Part shown: one piece after another, positions 37,197 through 46,892 of the stretch
Layout of the letters: each line of letters begins with the position of its first letter
How positions within the stretch are numbered: the stretch's first letter is position 1
NCBI RefSeq assembly: GCF_002177135.1
Contig: NZ_MWPH01000001.1
Location: forward strand, 682,001 to 746,000
Source of the DNA: Natronolimnobius baerhuensis
GTDB lineage: Archaea > Halobacteriota > Halobacteria > Halobacteriales > Natrialbaceae
Reading direction: 5' to 3'
Length of the DNA: 64,000 nucleotides
Translations under genes and position numbers: made by a program
The notes under the pieces: generated by a model
The model's input: only the letters and a program-made list of their open reading frames with translations
Databases searched by the model: none
Told to the model about the DNA's origin: nothing

Positions 37197-39278
37197 CTAC
37201 AGCGAGAGCCCCGGACCGATGCCGTCGTTCCAGTGTAACGCATCATCAGCAAGCACTGGGAACTCGGTCCAGGTGAGGTACTCCTGGACGGCCTGCGAAT
37301 CAACCGTTGTTCGTGGCGTCGCTCCGGGTGTCAGGTGCCGGTCTTCGGCCGCCTCGAGCGTTGAGGCCGTTGTCGTCCCGAGTTTAAACTCCTTGGTTGA
37401 GTAGGAGGTCGCACCGAACTGGTAGGTTTCATCGTCGCGCTCGAGTTCGATGACCATCGGTGCGCCGCCGTCCGATTGGGCGATGTCCGTCGACCCGTCA
37501 CCGACGATGAGATACTGGTCGCCGAGTCGGGAATGCTCGCGTGCAATCTCGAGTGCGCCACGAAGCGGGAAGCCTCGATTGAGCAGTCGGGCCATCGTCT
37601 CGCCGGCATCGACTGCCTCCTCGTTTGGGACGTCCGCATACGTACTGACGCCGCCGAACGCGCCGCGACGAGTCAGTGCAAGCCCCTGTTCGTAGGAGCG
37701 ACAGGCGTTCAGGAAGAACACGCCGAGATCAACCGACTCGAGGGTTCGAACATCGAGGTCCCCGTCGGGACAGCGCAGACCGTCCTCCGTAGCGTGACCG
37801 ATGTAGTGGAGGAAGTCATAGCCTCCGTCGGCAAGCAGCGATGCGAGTTGGTCCGTATCGACGCCGAACGCCGAGTCGATTTCGAACGGAAGCGCGTCAC
37901 GATTGCCGTAGGTTTCATCGAGGAGGTCGTGTTCGGCGAGCATCCGGGCGTCGTTACACACGAGCAAGATCTCTATTGACTCGGTTCGCTCGTCGCGGGT
38001 GAGTTGATTCCGATAGGCTTCGAGCGTCGCTTTTGAGGCGTTCTGTGGGACGCCGTCGCTGAACCAGGCGTGTTCGACTGCCTCGTCAGTGACGTCGGGG
38101 ACGATAACTGACGGGCCGAGTTCGGTCACCTCCGAGGCTGGCGTGCGGGAACTGCTCGCCGAGCGAACGATCTGGGACTGTGGCGTCGATTCAACTGGGG
38201 GTGCCGTCTCGACGTGTTGCCCGCTCGAGGTCCGGATAATCCCGAGTTCGTTGACGATGAACGGGACGATTTCTGCCGTTTCCGGCTCAGCGTCGACGTG
38301 TGCCGTCAGCGGCCAGCGTGGAACATGCGGTTCGAGCAGGTCGTATGGAACCTCGAGATAGCGCTCGAGGCGGACCGGAAGCGGAGCCGCGTAGGTGTCG
38401 GCGAGGTCGAACGGCAACTCGTCTGCGAGCACTGTCCGCTCGTGGAACTCGTACTGAAAGAGGCCGTCAGTGCGGGTGAGACAATCGAGCAGGAAACATC
38501 GCTTGAGCAGTCTGGCGACCGACTCCTCGAGGGAGTGCTCCTCCGCGAGGAAGTGTGTACACTGTGGCGTCTTGAGTGCGGGCTCTTCGCCAGGACGGAG
38601 TGTCGCGCCGAGGAAAAACGCGAGCGGCGCAGCCTGATAGATCGCTTCGTATGTGGGCGGGATGATGAGTTCGATGTCGCTCGCTGGCTCGGTAATCGAG
38701 TCGGGAATCTCGAGTGTCTCGCCGAGTTCGATCAGCGGGGGATGCCCCCGGAGTGTCGGCCACGTTCGCTCTGGGGAGGTGGTTTTCAGGGCGGACGGAA
38801 GCGTCGAAATTGCCTGCATCACCGATTCGGGATTCGGTGACGTGGTGATCGTCCCCGCTGGCCGGTCGTGTGTCGAGCGAGCGCCAAGTATGACTGTCGC
38901 GGGTTCGTCGAACGTCAATCGAATCGACGTGAGTCCGCTCTCGAGTGTTGCACTCGCCTCGATGCGACAGTAGATCCTGATCGGGCCACTCAGTCCGATA
39001 AACTGCGGTCGATCCTCGAGGGGTACCGTTTCGCCCACGTCGACGGTTGCCTCGGTTTGGCCGTCCGGCCCGTGAAGCGTTGCTGAGTACGCCTGATTGA
39101 ACTCGAGTGTTGCTGTGCGAAAGCGACAGGCTCGATCAACCGGAAAACAGAAGCCATCGACGTCGACATCGGTGACCGACGAGTGCTCGTCGGTCCGCAC
39201 GTGGAGTCGCCGCTGCTCGATTGAATCGTAAATCTCGAGTCCGGTCGGCGACGTCGTCTGCGCAAACTCAATTGTCAT
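37197..39278 (-). CDS. CHAT-domain (caspase-like) protease
   Basis: A 693-residue protein. Residues about 430-640 form the CHAT domain with His495 in LHYIGHATEDG and Cys526 in FFLNACRSYEQG, the catalytic dyad. Upstream, about 1-350 is a beta-rich region with segments such as FNQAYSATLHGPDGQTEATV, and about 350-430 is a Ser/Thr/Pro linker; this part may be a sensor. CHAT proteases elsewhere act in programmed cell death or defence after activation by a partner. The only neighbour on the strand is the Orc1/Cdc6-like ATPase (130-base gap). No signal peptide is seen. Confidence 0.82.
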   Translation of the reverse strand: MTIEFAQTTSPTGLEIYDSIEQRRLHVRTDEHSSVTDVDVDGFCFPVDRACRFRTATLEFNQAYSATLHGPDGQTEATVDVGETVPLEDRPQFIGLSGPIRIYCRIEASATLESGLTSIRLTFDEPATVILGARSTHDRPAGTITTSPNPESVMQAISTLPSALKTTSPERTWPTLRGHPPLIELGETLEIPDSITEPASDIELIIPPTYEAIYQAAPLAFFLGATLRPGEEPALKTPQCTHFLAEEHSLEESVARLLKRCFLLDCLTRTDGLFQYEFHERTVLADELPFDLADTYAAPLPVRLERYLEVPYDLLEPHVPRWPLTAHVDAEPETAEIVPFIVNELGIIRTSSGQHVETAPPVESTPQSQIVRSASSSRTPASEVTELGPSVIVPDVTDEAVEHAWFSDGVPQNASKATLEAYRNQLTRDERTESIEILLVCNDARMLAEHDLLDETYGNRDALPFEIDSAFGVDTDQLASLLADGGYDFLHYIGHATEDGLRCPDGDLDVRTLESVDLGVFFLNACRSYEQGLALTRRGAFGGVSTYADVPNEEAVDAGETMARLLNRGFPLRGALEIAREHSRLGDQYLIVGDGSTDIAQSDGGAPMVIELERDDETYQFGATSYSTKEFKLGTTTASTLEAAEDRHLTPGATPRTTVDSQAVQEYLTWTEFPVLADDALHWNDGIGPGLSL

Positions 39279-39408
39279 GCTCGTCAGTCAATATGGGAGA
39301 TAACCCGTTCCACGACCAAAAAGCAACCTATCATTTCGGTCCCTGACTCGTCAGCCGACCGGATAACAGACCGTCTGACTGTCCAGCACTCTGTGGATGA
39401 CCCACAAC

Positions 39409-40560
39409 TCACTCGAGTTTCGTCTGACTCATCGCCCGAAACGGAATCGTCGGAATCCGTGGCTCGAGCGTACTCGGTCGACGGCCGCTTCCAGTACTCG
39501 GTAACGCGACGCGCTCGAGGACGCCCCGGTCGGCAAGTTCGTACAGCAGCCGCGTCACTGTGCTCTCGGTCAGTGCGGACTGCTCGGCAATCGCAGTCGC
39601 AAGTTCGCGAACCGGTTGGTCGGCTGCATCAATCGAAATGAGGTGTGACAAAACCTGTTGGCGCGTTTCAGAGAGCGCAAGTCCTCGGTCGAGGTGGACG
39701 CCATCCTCGTGGACGGCCTCCCAGGCCTGCTCGAGATGTGGCTGTTCGATTCGAGTTGCACCGTCCTCGGTCGCGAGGACGACCGCACTGAACAGCGCTG
39801 CAAGCGCGTCGTGTGCGTTCCCGTCCGCTCGGTCCGCCAGCGTCCGAATTAACTCGTGCTCGAGTGCACCCGGTGCGAGCCCAGTCGATGTGCGGTCTGT
39901 GATGACATCGACGAGTTCGTGATGGCGGTAGGCCGGCACTGAGACGGTCTGCCCGCCCCACTCTGCCGGGGGTTCCTGTCCCACCGCAACGAGAGACACA
40001 GCATCCGAAACTGGCTCGAGCAGCGTCGTAACGCGGCCGTAGGACAGGGTTTCGGGTTCGTCGTGGTGATCCAGTGCGATGACAGCCTGTCGGTCATGGC
40101 GCTCGAGACGGTCGCCGAGTCGTGTGCACAGTTCGTCCGTTCCGATGCCGCTCGTGGGGACCGACTCCGAAGAAATCGCTGCAAGGAGCGTTCGGTACAG
40201 CGCAAACGGACTGTCAACGCGGCGAGCATCGATGGTGACGAACCACGTAATCGGCCTCGAGCGGGAGCGAGTCGTCGTTCCGATTGCCCGATCCGCCTCG
40301 CCAAAGCGCTTGTTCATCACCTCGAACAGGGCGCTCACGAGTGCTGACGTTCCCGCACCAGCCGGCCCGGCAACAGCGACGGGGTCTGGCAACTGCTCGT
40401 CGAAGACTGGCTCGAGTGCATCGAGCAGGTCTTCGAAGACCGGCCCGCGCCCAATCGGCTCTGATCGGTGGACGGTTGGGCTGAGCTGATCGCGGTCGAC
40501 AACGATTTCCCGTGTCTGATGGGCAGACTGACGCCGAGCGATGCGATCCTGCAGATTCAT
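39409..40560 (-). CDS. Orc1/Cdc6-like AAA+ protein with degenerate Walker A
   Basis: A 383-residue protein. SEPIGRGPVFEDLLDALEPV matches the Orc1/Cdc6 entry region. The P-loop reads GPAGAGTS (65-72), with Thr71 in the place of the essential Lys. Walker B is IALDHHDE (162-168). YRHHELVDVITDRT and ADGNAHDALAALFSAV fit the lid domain, and a winged helix (about 305-370) ends the protein. Loss of Lys should weaken or abolish ATP binding, so it probably works as a DNA-binding or signalling scaffold. The ATG shares a base with the glpC stop (TGATG). The CHAT gene follows. Confidence 0.78.
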   Translation of the reverse strand: MNLQDRIARRQSAHQTREIVVDRDQLSPTVHRSEPIGRGPVFEDLLDALEPVFDEQLPDPVAVAGPAGAGTSALVSALFEVMNKRFGEADRAIGTTTRSRSRPITWFVTIDARRVDSPFALYRTLLAAISSESVPTSGIGTDELCTRLGDRLERHDRQAVIALDHHDEPETLSYGRVTTLLEPVSDAVSLVAVGQEPPAEWGGQTVSVPAYRHHELVDVITDRTSTGLAPGALEHELIRTLADRADGNAHDALAALFSAVVLATEDGATRIEQPHLEQAWEAVHEDGVHLDRGLALSETRQQVLSHLISIDAADQPVRELATAIAEQSALTESTVTRLLYELADRGVLERVALPSTGSGRRPSTLEPRIPTIPFRAMSQTKLE

Positions 40561-41915
40561 CAGTCAGCACTCGAGGGCGACTGAGACGGCTCTGACTCGA
40601 GGAGTGCTGCTGCGAGCACCTCGAGCGTGTGCGTGATTTCGTAGCCGGTTCCGTGTCCCATCTGCATCGAGCAGGTCGGACACTCGGTCAGGCCCTGCTC
40701 TGCGTCGGCGTGCTCCATGTGTTCGAACATCTCTTCCCCGATCTTCATTGAGGTTTCGTAGTTCTCCTCCTTCCAGCCGTAGGTACCCGAGATACCGGAA
40801 CAGGAGTCGCCCACGTCGTGTGCCTCGACGCCGTCGATTAACGCGAGAAGTTCGACCGTCTGTCCATCCAGCCCCTGATTGCGCGCGTGACACGGCGCGT
40901 GGTAGGCAAAGTCTTCGAACCGCTCGTCGTCGACTGACGCGTCCGCGAGCGCCGCCTCGAGGTCTTCGTGAACCCGGAGATATTCGACGGCATCCCAGGT
41001 GTTCGACGCGACGTCCTCGGTGCCCTCGAAGTCGAACAGTTCGGGGTACTCCTGGCGAATCGACATCGAACAGGAACTACAGGAGGCGACGATGTCCGCG
41101 CCGTCCTCGAGCGCAGCGGCGAGTTCGGAGACGTTGGTTTCCGTGGCTCTGCGGGCGTCCTCGAGCATGCCGTTTGCGAACATCGGCGTGCCCGAACAGG
41201 ACTGGTCGGGGACCATGACCTCGTAGCCGAAGTGCTCGTAGACGCGTACGAGGGCTTTGGCGACTTCGGGGGTGTTGTAGTTGGCGTAGCAGCCGTGGAA
41301 GTAGGCGATGCGTTTGTCTGGATTGTCTATCTTTGCACCGCCCCGCTTCGTCCACCACTCGCGGAACGTCTCCGTGGCGAACTCGGGGAGGTCCCGCTCG
41401 CTCGTGATTCCCATGACTTTCTCGCCGAGCCAACTCGTCACGGAGAGGCCGGTCACGAAGTTCGCCGTTCGCGGGAACATCGCACCCAGCGGCGCGAGCG
41501 TCCGGTAGTTCGCGAGCATCCGATTGCGCCAGTACTCGCGGGAGAATTTGCTCATGTTCTGCTCGACGTACTCCGCTCGCGCCGTGTTGTGCATCTGCGA
41601 CAGCGGCACCTCGGAGGGACAGGCGCTATCACAGCGCATGCAGTTCGAGCACTTCATCACTGAGTCGTCGATATCCTGATCCTCCTGGCGTTTGAGTCGC
41701 CACTGCTCGGGTCCCTGGAACTTCGGGCCGGGGAACTCGTCGTCGACCTCGGCGACGGGACAGTTCGTATCGCAGGTCGAGCACTTGTAACAGTTGTCCG
41801 CCCCCGGCCGGAGGTCCATCTCCTCGGCCTCGGGGAACACCTGTATCGGCTCGAACTCGTCGTCGCTGTCTGTACCCGGTCCGTGATCGTCCGTCGGTTG
41901 TTCTGCATCACTCAT
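40560..41915 (-). CDS. glpC: Anaerobic-type glycerol-3-phosphate dehydrogenase subunit C
   Basis: A 451-residue iron-sulfur subunit that passes electrons from GlpA towards quinone. It has two 4Fe-4S motifs, CYKCSTCDTNCPVAE and CSNCMRCDSACPSE, then two CCG domains (SCSGTPMF; ASCSSCSMS; HAPCHARNQ; ECPTCSMQM). The N terminus is an acidic leader of about 20 residues. The ATG at 41915 is the only start codon in frame before the first cluster. A 16-codon mini-frame couples it to glpB. The stop overlaps the Orc/Cdc6-like gene. Confidence 0.93.
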   Translation of the reverse strand: MSDAEQPTDDHGPGTDSDDEFEPIQVFPEAEEMDLRPGADNCYKCSTCDTNCPVAEVDDEFPGPKFQGPEQWRLKRQEDQDIDDSVMKCSNCMRCDSACPSEVPLSQMHNTARAEYVEQNMSKFSREYWRNRMLANYRTLAPLGAMFPRTANFVTGLSVTSWLGEKVMGITSERDLPEFATETFREWWTKRGGAKIDNPDKRIAYFHGCYANYNTPEVAKALVRVYEHFGYEVMVPDQSCSGTPMFANGMLEDARRATETNVSELAAALEDGADIVASCSSCSMSIRQEYPELFDFEGTEDVASNTWDAVEYLRVHEDLEAALADASVDDERFEDFAYHAPCHARNQGLDGQTVELLALIDGVEAHDVGDSCSGISGTYGWKEENYETSMKIGEEMFEHMEHADAEQGLTECPTCSMQMGHGTGYEITHTLEVLAAALLESEPSQSPSSAD

Positions 41916-41962
41916 CGAATCACCTGACTCGTCGGCAGTCGCCGTCGCTGCTGTGTACTCAT
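41912..41962 (-). other. Mini-ORF joining glpB to glpC by two ATGA overlaps
   Basis: ATG at 41962 overlaps the glpB stop (ATGA), reads MSTQQRRRLPTSQVIR and stops at TGA inside the ATGA of the glpC start (41915). Because both junctions overlap, a ribosome finishing glpB could move through the mini-frame into glpC. The Arg-rich text is unlike haloarchaeal proteins, so a product is unlikely; the translation path may be what matters. Confidence 0.4.
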
Positions 41963-43347
41963 TCGCCCACCTCTTCGCCAGCCCGCTTGCCGGCGACGTA
42001 GCCCGTCGCGAGCGAAACGCCCGCGCCCGATTTCTCCGCCGCAAAGTCGTAGCCGCCCAGCACCGCACCGGCCGCCCGCAGATTCACAAACTCGAGCGTC
42101 CCGTCCGCTGCGAGCGGCCGAAGCTCTCGATCCGACTCGAGGCCAAAGCGGGCGAACGGCTGCTCGCCGAAGGCGTCGTCGACGAACCAGTCGTAGCGAT
42201 CCTCGGCATGGGGGACGTGACAGTCGAAAATCGGCTCGAACACGACGCCGGTCGCGTCGTTTTCAGCACTGCCCGCTCGCTCCGAGCGAACGCCTTTCCC
42301 GACGAGCCCGCCCGTCGCGAGGACGTACTGGTCGGCGCGGTGGGGGATTTCCGTCCCGTTGCGGTCGACGATGACGCGGTCGATCCGCTCGCCGTCACCT
42401 GGCGTCTCGCGGTCGCTGCCACCGTCGGCGGCGACCTCGTCGGCCGTTGCCGTCTCCGACGCGGCCACGGTCTCGGAGTCGTAGTCCACGACCGGGACGC
42501 CCGAGGTGACGCGAACGCCAGCATCCTCGAGTGCGTCGTAGAGCAGGTCCTCGAGTCGCATCCCCGGCAAACTGGGTGGTCCCATCGGGACCTCGAACAC
42601 GTCAACGCCGAGTGCGTCCGCGAGGGACTCGCGTACCTCGTCCGCGTGGTCGTCGCCCAGTATCGCGGGGAAGCCAACGCGGGATTCGTCCTCGAGGTGG
42701 GCGTCGACGAGTGAGACGAGCGCCTCGCGTGCGCCGGTAGTGGTCGTGCCCATCGTGATCGACTCGTTTCGCTCGAGCAGGTGGGCATACCGCGTCACCT
42801 TCGCGTCGTCGCGCTCGATGCCGGGGAACGCGAGCGTGACGCCGCGGGTATCGAAGGGGACGCCCGCGGCCTCGAGATGCGCTGCCGCGAGCGGGGCGTC
42901 GAAGTCCGGCAGGGTTTCGAAGCCGACGAGCAGCGTGTCGCGGTCGTCGCTCGCGAGTCCGGCGGCGGTCGCGGCCGGATAGCGGGCGGTCGGTTTGACC
43001 GTTCCGCCATGGGTCGGCACGAGCGCGTTCGTCTCGGTGTGGTCGCCCGCGTAGGCGTCGCCCGTAATCTCGTCGAACAACGCCAGCGCATCGCGGACGG
43101 CGTCGGTGCCGACGCGCTGGTAGGGGTGACTGTCGGGCAGGTCCTCGAGTGCGTCGAACGGATCAGCAAGCGGCCCCGTTCCATCCGGCGTGTAGCCGAG
43201 CACGTCGATCAACCCACTGGCGCTGCGCAGCGTGCTCTGTTTGTACGTGACCAGGCGAACTCGATCAGTGTGCTCGGCGGCCGAAAGCGCGGCCATCGAG
43301 CCGGCAATCCCGCCGCCGATCACGAGCACGTCGTCTTCGATTGCCAT
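41959..43347 (-). CDS. glpB: Anaerobic-type glycerol-3-phosphate dehydrogenase subunit B
   Basis: A 462-residue FAD-binding anchor subunit. The start [21 protein letters not shown] is the dinucleotide-binding region, and YVLATGGLVGKGV follows in the second half. The ATG at 43347 was preferred to a GTG three codons upstream because GGAGGTG lies about 8 bases before it. The start overlaps the glpA end. It links GlpA and GlpC to the membrane. Confidence 0.9.
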   Translation of the reverse strand: MAIEDDVLVIGGGIAGSMAALSAAEHTDRVRLVTYKQSTLRSASGLIDVLGYTPDGTGPLADPFDALEDLPDSHPYQRVGTDAVRDALALFDEITGDAYAGDHTETNALVPTHGGTVKPTARYPAATAAGLASDDRDTLLVGFETLPDFDAPLAAAHLEAAGVPFDTRGVTLAFPGIERDDAKVTRYAHLLERNESITMGTTTTGAREALVSLVDAHLEDESRVGFPAILGDDHADEVRESLADALGVDVFEVPMGPPSLPGMRLEDLLYDALEDAGVRVTSGVPVVDYDSETVAASETATADEVAADGGSDRETPGDGERIDRVIVDRNGTEIPHRADQYVLATGGLVGKGVRSERAGSAENDATGVVFEPIFDCHVPHAEDRYDWFVDDAFGEQPFARFGLESDRELRPLAADGTLEFVNLRAAGAVLGGYDFAAEKSGAGVSLATGYVAGKRAGEEVGE

Positions 43348-43348
43348 C

Positions 43349-45058
43349 TCAGGCACCTCCGTCGAAGGCCGCGTACTCGAGTGCGTCCTCGCTCGGCTGT
43401 GCGTCCCTGTTTGGCTGTGCGTCCCCCGGTCGGCCCGCGGGATCGCGATCTCGGTTCATCGTCGTCGCGTGGAGGGCGTAGTTGAGCATCGCCTGAGAGA
43501 GTTGCTGGCCCCACAGGGCGTGGCGTTCGCCCTTCCAGCGCTCCTGGAATAGTTCGTTGAGGGCGGCTCGAGTCGTCTCCTCGTCGTAGGTAGGATGGAG
43601 TTCGTTCGCCATGTTCTGACAGCAAAAGCCGCCCTGACAGTTGCCCATCGAGGCGCGGGTGCGGATCCGAACCGCGTTCAGGTCCGAGCCAGACTGGGCG
43701 ATTGCATCCTGAATCTCTGCGCGGGTGACGCCCTCACACTGACAGATGACGGGATTCGGCTCGTCGGTCTCGAGGACAGCCTGTGAGCGACTGCCCAGAC
43801 GCTGTTTGCTCCGGCGGGCGACGGGCGAGCGCAGGCCGAAGTCGTCCATCGCATCCTCGAGTCGCGCGAGGTTTTCGCTGCCGGGCAGTGACTCCTCGGC
43901 GGTGGCACACGACGCGCGGACGCCGAGTTTCGCACAGACGTGATCGGCGATTTCCTCGCCCATCGCGCGGTAGGTCGTGAACTTCCCGCCGACGATGCTC
44001 GCCATGCCCGAAACGCCGTCGCGGTCGTCGTGATCCAGCAGGAAGAAATCGCGCGTAATGTCGGTCGGGTCGGTCGTACCGGTCCCCGGCGGTTCGTACA
44101 GCGGGCGCACGCCCCAAAACGACCGGATCGTCCGGGCGTCCTCGAGAATCGGGACGAGTTCGGAGAGCGTGTCGATCATCTGATCGACCTCCCAGCGCTC
44201 CTCGGGGTAGTCGTCGGGGTCGGCAACTTCCTCGTCCGTGGTTCCCAAAATCGCGGTCGTCTCGTGGGGCACGATGATGTCGGCGTCGCCTTTCGGCCGG
44301 CAGCGGTTGATGACGGTGTCGACCTGCCGGACGTTCATGATCGTCATGACGCCCTTCGAGGGTCGAACCTCGATCTCGAGGTCGGCCATCGCGCCGATCT
44401 GACCGGCCCACGCGCCGCTCGCGTTGACGACGTACTCGGCGGTGATCTCCTCGGTCGTGCCAGGCGTCGCGTGCGTCCGCTTGCCGGGGCCGGACTCGTG
44501 GCGCACCTCGACGCCGTAGATGTCGTCGCCCTCGCGCAGGAGGTCGATGACCTCCGCGTGGGTCTCGATGCGCGCGCCGTGGGCCTCCGCGTCGAGTGCG
44601 TTCGCGACGCAGAGGCGGAACGGATCAATTGCGCCGTCAGGCACTTCGATTGCCCGTTTGGTATCCGTCGCGAGATAAGGTTCGACCTCGCGGGCCTCGC
44701 GTCCCGAAAGCACGCGCGCCGGAATGTCGCAGTCGCGACACCCCTCGAGTTTTTCCTCGAAGTACGCGTCCGGATCCTCCGGGCGCTGGACGAACAGGCC
44801 ACTGGTTTCCTCGACGCAGTGGCCCGCAATATCGCGCAGAATCTGGTTTTCCTCGATACACTCCGTCGCGCTGGCCTGGTCGGAAACCGCGTACCGACCG
44901 CCGCTGTGGAGGAGTCCGTGCATTCGGCCGGTCGTTCCGTCCGTTAGATTGCCTCGTTCGACGAGGGTGACCTCGAGGCCGCGCATTGCCAGATCTCTGG
45001 CGATGCCACAGCCGGTCGAGCCGCCGCCGATAACGAGGACGTCGGTGTCCCGTGCCAT
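43349..45058 (-). CDS. glpA: Glycerol-3-phosphate dehydrogenase subunit A (catalytic)
   Basis: A 569-residue flavoprotein that oxidises glycerol 3-phosphate to dihydroxyacetone phosphate. [20 protein letters not shown] is the FAD site, with [20 protein letters not shown] for flavin binding and [13 protein letters not shown] near the active site. The C-terminal BFD-like [2Fe-2S] domain has [10 protein letters not shown] and [10 protein letters not shown]. The ATG at 45058 was chosen over an upstream one because the FAD motif starts right after it. It diverges from glpK. Confidence 0.94.
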   Translation of the reverse strand: MARDTDVLVIGGGSTGCGIARDLAMRGLEVTLVERGNLTDGTTGRMHGLLHSGGRYAVSDQASATECIEENQILRDIAGHCVEETSGLFVQRPEDPDAYFEEKLEGCRDCDIPARVLSGREAREVEPYLATDTKRAIEVPDGAIDPFRLCVANALDAEAHGARIETHAEVIDLLREGDDIYGVEVRHESGPGKRTHATPGTTEEITAEYVVNASGAWAGQIGAMADLEIEVRPSKGVMTIMNVRQVDTVINRCRPKGDADIIVPHETTAILGTTDEEVADPDDYPEERWEVDQMIDTLSELVPILEDARTIRSFWGVRPLYEPPGTGTTDPTDITRDFFLLDHDDRDGVSGMASIVGGKFTTYRAMGEEIADHVCAKLGVRASCATAEESLPGSENLARLEDAMDDFGLRSPVARRSKQRLGSRSQAVLETDEPNPVICQCEGVTRAEIQDAIAQSGSDLNAVRIRTRASMGNCQGGFCCQNMANELHPTYDEETTRAALNELFQERWKGERHALWGQQLSQAMLNYALHATTMNRDRDPAGRPGDAQPNRDAQPSEDALEYAAFDGGA

Positions 45059-45232
45059 CCCTTCACTCTCACTACCGTCGCGGCACCTCTTTATTTTATT
45101 GGTGCACCCCATAACGACCATAACAATCACAAACAGTAGTGAGTAGAGCAGAAATTCTCGAGTGACAGAACGACCTAACTGGTCGTCAATGTAGACCGTA
45201 TTCGGCGCTTAAACGTCGTATCTGGGTGAGTA

Positions 45233-45255
45233 ACGTGCGAAATGATACCGCACGT
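45233..45255. promoter_or_regulatory. Inverted repeat between glpA and glpK (candidate operator)
   Basis: Arms ACGTGCG and CGCACGT are perfect complements separated by nine bases. The repeat ends about 12 bases before the glpK TATA-like box, the place where haloarchaeal regulators such as GlpR bind. The owner of the site is not known from sequence. Confidence 0.5.
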
Positions 45256-45266
45256 CTTCCACAGCA

Positions 45267-45275
45267 AATTTTATA
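45267..45275 (+). promoter_or_regulatory. TATA-like box of glpK
   Basis: AATTTTATA. The predicted start near 45300 gives a leader of about 50 bases before the ATG at 45349, unlike the leaderless promoters elsewhere here. The leader contains AGGGAG about 8 bases before the start. Confidence 0.5.
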
Positions 45276-45348
45276 CTGATTGTCCGTTTTGTTTACTAAC
45301 GCCACGCAATTAGCAGTAAAGATAATGCGTGATCGCAGGGAGACACTC

Positions 45349-46890
45349 ATGACAGCAAACACGTACGTCGGCGCAATTGATCAGGGAACGACCGGCACAC
45401 GATTCATCATCTTCGACCACAGCGGATCGGTCGTCGCGAACGCCTACGAAAAGCACGAACAGTACTACCCGGAACCCGGCTGGGTCGAACACGACGCGAT
45501 GGAAATCTGGGAGAATACCAAAACCGTCACGACGCAGGCACTCGGGCAGGCCGGCATCAGCCCCGAGCAACTCGAGGCCATCGGCGTGACCAACCAGCGC
45601 GAGACGACGGTGCTGTGGGACGCAGATACCGGGAAGCCAGTGCATAACGCCATCGTCTGGCAGGACCGACGGACCACCGAACGCGTCGAAGAACTCGAGG
45701 AGGAAGGCAAAGTCGAGGACATCCGGGCAAAAACCGGCCTCGAGGCCGACGCCTACTTCGCGGCGACGAAAGCCGAGTGGCTCCTCGAAGAGGGCGATCC
45801 GATCAAGATGGAGCGATCTCGCCCGTCGGACGTTCGCGACCGGGCCGAAGAGGGCGACGTGCTCTTTGGCACCATCGATAGCTGGCTGATCTACAACCTC
45901 ACCGGCGAGCACATCACCGAGGTCACGAACGCCTCGCGGACAATGTTGTACAACATCCACGACCTCGAGTGGGACGACGAGTTACTCGAGGAGTTCTCGA
46001 TTCCCAAGAAGATGTTGCCCGAGGTTCGCCCCTCGAGCGACGAAGAGACCTACGGAAAGACCGATCCGGAGGGCTTCCTCGAGGCCGAAATTCCGGTCGC
46101 AGGCGCACTGGGCGACCAGCAGGCGGCGCTGTTCGGCCAGACCTGTTTCGACGCCGGCGACGCAAAGAACACCTACGGGACCGGCTCCTTCTTCCTGATG
46201 AACACCGGCAACGAGGCCGTCACCTCCGATCACGGCCTGCTGACGACCATCGGCTTCCAGCGCTCCGGTGATGACGTCCAGTACGCACTCGAGGGCTCGA
46301 TCTTCGTCACCGGCGCAGCCATCGAGTGGCTCGAGGACGTCGACCTGATCGATGACCCCACCGAGACCGCAGAACTCGCTCGCAGCGTCGACTCGACGGA
46401 CGGCGTCTACGTCGTGCCCGCCTTCACCGGCCTCGGCGCGCCTCATTGGGACCAGCGCGCACGCGGCACTATCGTTGGCATGACGCGTGGCACCCGCAAG
46501 GAGCACATCGTCCGGGCAACACTCGAGTCGATTGCCTACCAGACGCGCGACGTCGCCGAGGCGATGGAAGCCGATTCGGGCATCGAAATGTCCTCGCTGA
46601 AAGTCGACGGCGGCGCAGTCAAGAACAACTTCCTCTGTCAGTTGCAGTCTGACATCATCGGCTCGGAGATTGTCCGCCCCGTCGTCGACGAGACGACCGC
46701 GCTCGGGTCGGCCTACGCTGCTGGACTCGCCGTTGGCTACTGGGACGACCTCGAGGAACTGCGGGACAACTGGCGCGTCGACCGCGAGTTCGAGCCGTCA
46801 ATGGCGCGGTCCGTTGCGGATCGACGGTACGGTCGCTGGAACGACGCCGTCGACCGGTCGCGTGATTGGGCGCGTGACGGCGAGGAGTAA
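45349..46890 (+). CDS. glpK: Glycerol kinase
   Basis: A 513-residue FGGY-family kinase that makes glycerol 3-phosphate. TYVGAIDQGTTGTRFIIFDH is the phosphate-binding start; GVTNQRETTVLWD and AGALGDQQAALFGQTCFDAG are family signatures. AGLAVGYWDDLEEL lies near the C terminus. The ATG at 45349 was chosen by similarity and an SD-like AGGGAG. It is followed after two bases by the membrane protein gene at 46893. Confidence 0.96.
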   Translation: MTANTYVGAIDQGTTGTRFIIFDHSGSVVANAYEKHEQYYPEPGWVEHDAMEIWENTKTVTTQALGQAGISPEQLEAIGVTNQRETTVLWDADTGKPVHNAIVWQDRRTTERVEELEEEGKVEDIRAKTGLEADAYFAATKAEWLLEEGDPIKMERSRPSDVRDRAEEGDVLFGTIDSWLIYNLTGEHITEVTNASRTMLYNIHDLEWDDELLEEFSIPKKMLPEVRPSSDEETYGKTDPEGFLEAEIPVAGALGDQQAALFGQTCFDAGDAKNTYGTGSFFLMNTGNEAVTSDHGLLTTIGFQRSGDDVQYALEGSIFVTGAAIEWLEDVDLIDDPTETAELARSVDSTDGVYVVPAFTGLGAPHWDQRARGTIVGMTRGTRKEHIVRATLESIAYQTRDVAEAMEADSGIEMSSLKVDGGAVKNNFLCQLQSDIIGSEIVRPVVDETTALGSAYAAGLAVGYWDDLEELRDNWRVDREFEPSMARSVADRRYGRWNDAVDRSRDWARDGEE

Positions 46891-46892
46891 CC

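Noticed and set aside
45059-45348. Possible rRNA/tRNA or riboswitch in the glp divergent region
   Set aside because: No cloverleaf or long conserved helices; only the 7-9-7 dyad and TATA-like boxes stand out.
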